In this document: piece after piece, positions 56,794 to 64,000 of the stretch
How positions within the stretch are numbered: the first letter of the stretch is position 1
Layout of the letters: each line of letters opens with the position of its first letter
NCBI GenBank assembly: GCA_949752735.1
Contig: OX457038.1
Location: 63,126,470 to 63,190,469, forward strand
From: Lumbricus terrestris
Taxonomy: Eukaryota; Annelida; Clitellata; Crassiclitellata; Lumbricidae
Length of the DNA stretch: 64,000 nucleotides
Direction: 5' to 3'
The notes under the pieces: generated by a model
Told to the model about the DNA's origin: nothing
Databases searched by the model: none
Seen by the model: the letters and a program-made list of their open reading frames with translations, nothing else
Position numbers and translations under genes: made by a program

Positions 56794-57289
56794 AGTTTCC
56801 AAAGTGCCTCTCTACTCGGTGTCGATATCCAAAGCCACCACCACCTCAGAATTGATCAAACTGAATTGAATTCTGTCGCCAGGCTTGATGAAGTCATCTG
56901 GGTCTTGTGCAATGTGCAGTCTGCACAATCCATTCCTGTGCCACCGTTGTATATATATAAAAATATATATATATTTGATCACTTGAATACGGTACATTCT
57001 GAATATTCTTAAAGTAAAAATTGACTGTGACTGCGGTCTGCGGGGTCCCCTCTACAGCCGGGAGCCACTGTGCATTGCACAAGGTGCACGGCCTATTGCT
57101 ACGCCACTGCCCCCCGTGTCTGATTGTAGCCATCGGTGCAAGCTCACTCTCCGCAGGCATCATAAATGATGCGGACATTTTTTTCCATTTTGGCGTCTTC
57201 TTAGCACGTCTTCTGCTTGACGCTTAGCAGCGCCACTTAAATAAGACTTAGGCTTAACTTGGGGGACAGAAAGAGAATTAAAAATACAC
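56794..57289. other. No supported gene
   Basis: The 56812-57227 frames on both strands are short and without motifs. GCTACGCCACTG at 57096-57107 looks like a lone hAT-type end, but I found no partner. Confidence 0.4.
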
Positions 57290-57448
57290 AATTTCCAAAG
57301 AGGGGTGGCGTCTATAGGTGGGGTTGGGGTCTGGGTATAAAGTAGATCTATAGCGATGGGAGGGGACGAAAACCTGGGGTGGGAACGGGGCGGGTGGGGC
57401 GAAAAACAATAAAAAAAATTACCAGGCAACGCCGGGTAACACAGCTAG
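57290..57448 (+). mobile_element. Helitron 3' end fragment
   Basis: CAGGCAACGCCGGGTAAC then ACAGCTAG and T (57449) match the 3' hairpin and CTAG terminus of the Helitrons at 24792 and 27947, in plus orientation. The 5' end was not located, so the left boundary is approximate. Confidence 0.6.
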
Positions 57449-57800
57449 TGTTAAATAAAGTAAACTGCAGGTTGGCTCTTACTGTCTTCATGCGATACTG
57501 CTCCAATGTTAAAACTGGAGACACTGGTTAATTTCGGAGATTTACATGCAGAGAGTGCCAGAGACGAAGAAGAAGTCAGAATAGGTATTCTTAAACTAAA
57601 GCAGACAATTATTTTATGTGTGCAAACCATCGGAAGACCACCCGAAAGACGAACAGCAGGTATTGACTGGAGCTTAAGATAAAAGGTTTATGTATTGTAC
57701 CGTAGTCTAAGAGAGTTAAAGAGATTAGCGTAGATGATGTTGCCAACGCCAAACCTATTATAGGGTTTACCGATTATATATTATTTTATTTGCTTCTCAC

Positions 57801-58218
57801 ATCTGCTATAGCGCCCCTTTAAGCTTTAGCGCCCCTTTAAGCTTAGCGCCCCTTTAAGCTTTAGCGCCCCTTCAAGCTAACTACTCAGAGGCCTTCCGAC
57901 TACAGAGCGGACACTGCATCGGAGTTTTACGCCGAAGCGCCTGGGCAATTCAAACTTGCCCAAGGTCCCGACGCGGCGACTTGAGGTGGATTTAAACCTG
58001 GAACCGTGCACCCATAGGCGGAGTTTACCAGGGGCTAGGGGGGCTAAGCCCCCCTTAAGAAGACCCAGATTCGTCTTTTTTACCGTGTAAATTGTTTCTT
58101 TTCCCTGGCTTAGCCCCCCAAGGCTTTAGCCCCTCCAAGAACAGAAACCAAACTCCGCCCATGCGTGCACCCTCAGCTCCAAGGCACCGATCCGCACCAC
58201 TACACCACCGCGCCCCAC
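57801..58218 (-). mobile_element. tRNA-derived SINE, copy 3, split by a MITE, with amplified tail
   Basis: On the minus strand the head is GGGGCGCGGTGGTGTAGTGG (58218 downwards). The tRNA part is interrupted at 58013-58163. The body TAAACCTGGAACC inverse replaces the usual TTCGAATCC, so the B box is mutated. GCGCTTCGGCGTAAAACTC and a CTTGAAGGGGCGCTA tail follow. That tail is repeated four times (57806-57878) with AAGCTTAAAGGGGCGCTAA units. Confidence 0.85.
58013..58163. mobile_element. hAT-type MITE, CATAGGCGGAGTTT ends, inside a SINE
   Basis: This 151-bp element has inverted ends CATAGGCGGAGTTT and AAACTCCGCCCATG. It has a perfect 8-bp duplication CGTGCACC (58005-58012 and 58164-58171). Subterminal GGGGGGCTAAGCCCCCC and GGCTTAGCCCCCC repeat the inversion. 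It is non-coding and splits the SINE's tRNA-like head, so it is younger than that SINE. Confidence 0.93.
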
Positions 58219-58990
58219 AGCGTATGAAGTAGAGTGGTGACTACATGTAGGGACATCAAGTGACGGATTGTAGGTCTATTGGCGCTATACAAATGTTCAA
58301 TTACAATTACAATTACTACAGCCTTCCGTCATCTGTTCGCTCCGCCTTTCTTTCCGCAAGTCTTTTCTCGTCTTTCTCTCGCCTCAAATCATGCCTTTTA
58401 ATTCTCTCGGGGGACGATCGCATGCACTGAAAAACTTTCTAAAAGGCTTTTGCTGAAAGAAGCGCTACATAAAAATGGTCACGTACAGAACAATATGGCC
58501 TAAAGGCCTATATAAAGACGTTCAATTCTACAGTGCAATTATTGTGTAGGCTATTGCAATGTTTAAATCTGATTATTATTAATTATTGTTACGTGTATAA
58601 TCCGCTGTAACGCTCAGATCACAAACTGAGGCAGAATTAAATAACAGTCGTCTGGTAAGTTTGAGAGACGGTATACGTATAATTATATATATTATATATA
58701 TTATATTTGTAAGTGCATATGACTATTATTAATGTATATGAATATGGCCATATGTTTATATATAACTGTATATGTATTTTGTACAGGCATAGTTAGGATA
58801 GTAATTTGTATAGCCTATGTATATATGTAATTATGTATTGTAAATGTATATGTAATATGTATACATATTACATATACATATACATTGTATATGTAATATG
58901 TAATATGTATATGTACAATAATATTGTACATGCATATGTATATGTATACATATACAAATATACATGATATATACAATATAGTCCATCATT
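58219..58990. other. AT-rich, no gene
   Basis: TTGGCGCTATACAAATGTTC at 58278 followed by ATTACA repeats resembles a retroposon 3' tail. From 58680 the sequence is largely TATATG/TACATA with strong palindromes, the best a 36-bp perfect palindrome at 58844-58879. Confidence 0.5.
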
Positions 58991-59094
58991 CGAGCTGCAT
59001 AATAATAATATGATCATCCGAGGTGCGTCGCATCGCGAGATGCGTTTACAAAAGACGAGTCCATTAGTGACGTTGCGATCGAAGTGGCCATGCC

Positions 59095-59107
59095 ACCAGC
59101 AGCACTG

Positions 59108-59142
<35 letters not shown>

Positions 59143-59580
59143 TGTGACCAGCAGAGCCGGAGTCATCGCCACCATCACCGCATGTACATGTGCATGTAGA
59201 TGTAGATGTAACATCTGCAGAGCTCTCTGCTTCGTCTGTCTTGCATGCGCTGAAAGGCAACTTCTTCTTCTTCTCCTTCGTCGTCGTTGTTGTGTATGAG
59301 TATACCGACCGACGATGATGACGACGAGATGTATCTCGGATGCGACGGTGGTTACTTCTCCTCCGACCAATGGACATTCGCACACAACCAACCAGGGATG
59401 AATTCTTAATTGAGTCAGGGAACCGACTGACCGACCGACTGACCGACCGACTGACCGACTGACCGACCGACCGACCGACCGGGGAGAGGAGGCACACGAG
59501 TTGTCGTCAAGTCGCCGTCGGAGAGGAGGAGGAGGAAGAGGAGGAGGAGAAGGAGGAGGAGGATAAAGAAGGAGAAAGCA
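59095..59580. repeat. GACC/GACT, CGA and GGA low-complexity block in CpG-rich sequence
   Basis: (CGA)n runs at 59109-59140, GACCGACT-type tetramers at 59423-59481 and a GGA purine run at 59519-59570. The surrounding 59000-59720 is CpG-rich and could be a promoter or 5' UTR, but no exon could be supported. The 209-codon minus-strand frame across it follows the repeats. Confidence 0.7.
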
Positions 59581-59805
59581 GCAGCATCAGCATCAGTATC
59601 AGCAGCAGCAGCAGCAACGGAAGAAAAGAGGAATTTCTGTAGAGGAAGAAGGGTCTGTTGTCTTCGAAAGAGGAAGAGAGACAGGATGCGACGCGAACAA
59701 CGACGACGTTGATCTTATCAATTTATCTCTGCAGCAGAAACGATGAACAACAGACGCTGTATGTATTGTATACTTAAGTGCATATATTATAGGAGAACAT
59801 ACAAA

Positions 59806-60072
59806 TACACATACATACATACATACATACATACATACATACATGCATACATGCATACATACATACATACTTACATACACATACATACATACATACATAC
59901 ATACATACATGCATGCATGCATACATACATACATACATACATACATACATACATACATACATACATACATACATACATACATACACACATACATACATAC
60001 TTACATACACATACATACATACATACATACATACATACATACATACATACATACATACATACATACATACAT
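59806..60072. repeat. (CATA)n microsatellite
   Basis: About 65 CATA units with CATG, CACA and CTTA variants, repeated in a higher-order pattern (two similar blocks separated by TTACATACACATA at 59870 and 60000). All frames across it are artefacts. Confidence 0.97.
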
Positions 60073-60838
60073 GTATATATATATACGTGAATTATATAAT
60101 TCCTTGGTTTATTCAGCAATCCGGTTGGCAGACTTCAACCGGTTACAGTGTAAACTTAAACTTTAATTCTTAATTTTTGTGATGGAAATGAGTTCTTAAT
60201 TTTGTAAATAGAATAATGCTTGAATAGGCCTGCAATAAATATTTGTATTTAATAATGCATTATTATATATGCACGTATTGCATATATACATAGATACACT
60301 CACATGCACAAGTATACGTATGAACACATAGATTACATAGACATTAGAGAACAGCTTTTGAACCTGTGATAATAATTATAATTAAGCTGCTGAACGGAAA
60401 ACAATGAAGATACGATTCACGTATAGGCTACATAATATTACATATACCTACTTATACTTTTCCTCCTACAAAATTATAGTCGCTGCTGGTGGAGAAAGAT
60501 ATTGTGGATGGTCCCAGCACACATTATATATAATTTATATATATATACGTAGGTATATATATACATATAATATACGTATAATATGCACATATATATACTC
60601 AATATACATTAATGGACGCATATACATGAATGTTTATATAGACACATATTATATTTTAAAGCTTATATCGCGCACATCGTTATAACATGGATTTGGGAAT
60701 AATAATGAGGTCGGGAATCTCCATGCTTTGAAAAACGACCTTGTAGTATCAAGATTTCGTTATTACACGGGTGTCTGCTATCATCTGTTATGTGGTATAC
60801 ATTGCAGGCCTTCCAACGACAGCATACTACTTTACTAC

Positions 60839-60912
60839 TACCACCACCACCACCACCACCACCACCACCACCACCACCACCACCACCACCACCACCACCA
60901 CCACCACTACTC

Positions 60913-60964
<52 letters not shown>

Positions 60965-61014
60965 GACTACTACTACCACTACCACTACCACTACCACTAC
61001 CACTACCTCTACCA

Positions 61015-61101
<87 letters not shown>

Positions 61102-61110
61102 ATACTACTA
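60839..61110. repeat. (CCA)n-(CTA)n microsatellite
   Basis: CCA units to about 60907, then CTA units with an intervening CACTAC patch at 60974-61020. Frames read poly-His/Tyr, poly-Thr and poly-Pro/Leu; none is credible as a gene. Confidence 0.97.
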
Positions 61111-62700
61111 CTATATAAGCTTACTACTGTTATTACTACTACTATGCTACTACTACTGCTACTACCACTACTATACTTTTTGCTACGGCTACTGCCTCTG
61201 TTACTGATACTAAACCATCATCAGCATTGCCTCTGCTATTGCTATAGTTTAAAAAATTTAATTCCGATCATATTGCTCCTATCAGTTCGTTATCATCAGC
61301 TCATGCCATACGACTTCTATCCCAGGTGCTAAGCCATTATATCAGAACCAAGCAACTGCAGGATAAACTCGGTCGTGTAATTACAGGCGTTTTTCCTTTG
61401 GGATTAGCCTCTGACCAGTGGATTAATCCATCGAATGTGTCTTCATTATCCAACCCGCATGTATACGGATACACGGTTTAGCATGGACTGTTGTGCCGTC
61501 ACAACATTGCGTGCTAGTGGATAGTATCAGAGGCAAAAGTTTCTTTAGTCATCAGAAGCTAATGTATGGAAGTGCCTTGTCACTCGTTAAGTCCCTGTTT
61601 CCCGCACGCGATCTGCTTGCCCACTCACCGACAGGATACAGCAGGATACGATGTGAGTCGTCTTCGAGAGGCTCATAAAAGACGCTGCAGGCTTTAATGC
61701 GCACACACTTATAAGCCTAGCCTACATATTATTAGAAATGACTGTGATGATGCTCAAGAGTCAGGACAGCAATTAATGAAACGCCACAAAACGTTCGCGA
61801 TCTTTCGCGGCGAGAGAACCTCTCTCAGGTGTTTCATTTGAAAAGACGCAGCAAGAATTATTTATTGTTTGGACAGAAGTTATACAGTTTTATAATCAAT
61901 AAACCGTCTCCGCTAATTAAAATCATTGTGCGCGCAAAAAATTGTTGTTGGGCGTAAACCAGAATGCAATCTGGGTGAGCTAGGCCTACAATCAAATATA
62001 TAGGCCTGCGCATATATTGCAAAGTGCTTAAGTAAATGAAGTCTTTTCATTTTGTGAGTAATGCAGGAATTTGTTGCATTTCAGTGTGCGGTGATTCGTT
62101 GTCATAGCGACCGTTACCAAGGCAACGGACTTGAATGCGACGTGGTTGAAGCAATGCTTCGAAATCGATGACAAAGCTTTTTCTGCTTTTTCTGCTTCGT
62201 CATCTTTTGCAATGTGAGCGTGTCTTAATACCAAGAAATCCTACGATCGATCATCATCGTCAAGACTCCTCGAGACTTCTTTCGTTTTCTGAATCTATGA
62301 GTCGAAATAGTTTCATTCGGATCTTCGATCAAGATTGTTTGATGCTGAACCTTGGATACCGCGAGCAGCAGGTCACGAAGCTCGTTGTTTGCTTCTCCAT
62401 GACCACTCACAAACCTGCAGGAATGTGGTGAAGGTATTTAATAAACACCACCTGTAGATATTGAGCGGATTATCTGGTTGTCAAGTCCACTTTCGAAGAC
62501 TAGCCTACCAGGTCAAATCTGCGAAGGTTGCGTGTTTATTTAGTCAGCTCTGTATTTCCGAATGCTGATCGTGGTTGAGAGGAAGCAAAAGCGTGAGGAG
62601 TTCTGCGTTAATGATTTCGCACTAAAAGTTTAAAATGCGGTTTGAAGATTGGAACCGATTCTAAGAGTCGCCTGTTTAGTCTGCGTGTGCGAAAGTGGAA
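61111..62700. other. No supported exon; upstream region of the 62701 candidate
   Basis: Mixed sequence. GTCATAGCGACCGTTACCAAGGCAACGG near 62100-62126 includes a GTTACCAAGGCAAC word resembling an RFX/X-box site (two inverted GTTRCC-like halves). This lies about 590 bp before the candidate start. Short frames show nothing else. Confidence 0.35.
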
Positions 62701-62817
62701 ATGGCTCGACCCGAATTAGCACAGGGAACTGAACATCTGTCACTGAGCATACGCAACCGAAGCCTCGACCAGAATCTTCGACTCGATGACAATCCGGTTA
62801 TCATGGTTTATCGAAAG
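62701..62817 (+). CDS. Candidate first coding exon, unknown protein
   Basis: ATGGCT at 62701 follows GTGGAA. The 39 codons (start MARPELAQGTEHLSLSIRN, end VIMVYRK) finish with AAG at 62817, directly followed by GTATGT, a consensus donor, phase 0. Composition is ordinary coding, unlike the repeat frames around it. The presumed intron begins with a SINE at 62850, so the downstream exon would be outside the window. The protein is not recognised. An X-box-like word upstream would fit a ciliary gene, but that is speculation. Confidence 0.5.
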
Positions 62818-62849
62818 GTATGTGATGTGTTAGATATGTTATGTATTGT

Positions 62850-63065
62850 GGGGCGCGGTGGTGTAAGGGTATGTTCGGTGCCTTGGTGCCGGAAGTCTGT
62901 GGGTTCGAATCCCCTCAAGCAGCCCCGTATGGACCACGAGCAAGTCCTACACTCGGAATTGCTGATGCGCTTCGGCGTGAGACTTTGATTCGGTGTCGAC
63001 GCTGTATAGATAGTCGGGACCGCTTCTGAGTAGATGTCTTGAAGGGGCGCTATAACAATTGCTCA
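62850..63065 (+). mobile_element. tRNA-derived SINE, copy 4
   Basis: Head GGGGCGCGGTGGTGTAAGGG, B box GGGTTCGAATCCC (62901-62913), body GCGCTTCGGCGTGAGACTTTG, tail GTCTTGAAGGGGCGCTATAAC. This copy has the best preserved B box of the four. Confidence 0.87.
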
Positions 63066-64000
63066 TACAACATAGACATGTAGAGTTGTAGACCTAATAT
63101 TGTATCGTATCTAACAAATTACAGAGCGCCTCTCGAAGTATTATAGCATATACTATTAGCTAATCAGAGGCGCACATAAGTCCCGAGGGAAAGAAACGTC
63201 TTGAGGGACCGAGAGGACGCGGGGAAGATCCATGCAGACATGAGCTTAGCCCGTAGAAATGAAGGAGGCCACGAGGAGGGACAAGCACAGCAAAAATTTG
63301 CTCTGTATAGCAGTTCTTTCGACTTGTGATGGCAATCATGCAGTTTTCTACAATTGGGTTTTACATCTTTTTGTAAGTCTAGTAGGCTACTATACACTCT
63401 GTGGCTTAGCATATTTATTTATTCTTGTTTTTTGTTTGTTAAATATTGTTCGGCTTTAGTTTAGCTAAATTAAGCTATTTCGTTTGATAGTTTATTGTGT
63501 TTTGTATTAATTATATGTTCAGTATTCGATGTGTGTATATAATGGTTTTACTTAAAAAATGAGTTGTCTGTTGTTGTTGTTTTTCATGTGAAAGCTTTCA
63601 CTGAGTATAATGCTTTGTTTATAAGCAGTAGCCTATCTATAATTGTCTGTTGAAATAGACTTTTGAACTATACTGTTTTCTTTGGTAGGCTATTAACGTT
63701 TCATGTTAAAGTTTCTGCTTTGAACCAATTCCAAGACATATAAATTTTCGAAATAAATGAATGAATGAAGGTCTTTTCTTGGAATTTGTTGAGCCATTTT
63801 GCTTTTAAAACAATTTTAAACAGTAACTTGTAGATTTTTTTGGTTGATTGTCTTAAATTATGACAGGAGAAGGGAGCCTATATCAGCTATCCCTATATTC
63901 CCTCGGGATTATGGTTGAAACAAGAGCCGGAAAGATCGTTATGAGATGGCACCTTTATTGGTCAAGTTTGCGGTAACACTACGCTATATAAATGTCTAGA
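63066..64000. other. No supported gene
   Basis: AT-rich with short frames. An AATAAATGAATGAATGAAGG stretch at 63752-63772 may be a retroposon tail. Confidence 0.45.

Noticed and set aside
58868..59497. 209-codon minus-strand frame
   Set aside because: Composition follows the GACC, CGA and GTA repeats; no motif, and the frame changes character at each repeat boundary.
60727..61332. Frames of 115-180 codons of poly-Thr, His/Tyr or Pro/Leu
   Set aside because: They are translations of the CCA/CTA microsatellite in all three frames.

Overview
This window is eukaryotic, intron-bearing, repeat-dense DNA, most likely from a marine deuterostome invertebrate; I favour an echinoderm. The reasons are an intact Gmr1-type Ty3/Gypsy element (a clade described from deuterostomes), many TAGGCCTA-type words, abundant di-, tri- and tetranucleotide repeats, tRNA-derived SINEs and a rich mix of small DNA transposons. 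The species call is inference. There are no bacterial-style operons, rRNA genes, genuine tRNA genes or CRISPR arrays.

Layout. Positions 1-14.3 kb hold a LINE remnant, several short DNA transposons (three with hAT-type ends and 8-bp target duplications, one palindromic, one Harbinger-like, one TGTCA-ended), a telomere-like tract inside a small inverted-repeat element, a short Helitron copy and a 30-bp minisatellite. Positions 15001-22367 are a complete young LTR retrotransposon. Its LTRs are both 556 bp and differ at one position by eye. It has a 5-bp target duplication, a tRNA-Leu primer site, a polypurine tract and one 1907-codon gag-pol frame. Integrase lies before reverse transcriptase, and the capsid is SCAN-like.

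Positions 22.6-30.9 kb are a transposon pile: a decayed DDE-type transposon, two near-identical inverted Helitrons with tandem arrays, and a dead mariner. Positions 31.7-32.5 kb are a foldback element. A second decayed member of the 22.6-kb transposon family lies at 38.8-40.5 kb. Further hAT elements lie at 41.2, 42.1-43.8, 47.4, 49.7-50.9, 55.7-56.8 and 58.0 kb. Three of them show insertion order: one MITE is in a LINE, one is in a SINE, and one hAT element is inside a MITE.

Host coding evidence is thin. The best candidate is a first coding exon on the minus strand (34828-35031) followed by a good splice donor, beside a CpG-rich stretch. Another candidate first exon is at 62701-62817(+). Weaker candidates are at 33632-33817(+) and 52616-52787(+). 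None could be assigned to a protein family. The window therefore looks mainly like intergenic or intronic sequence that has recorded successive transposon insertions; the LTR element is the only one that still looks capable of activity.
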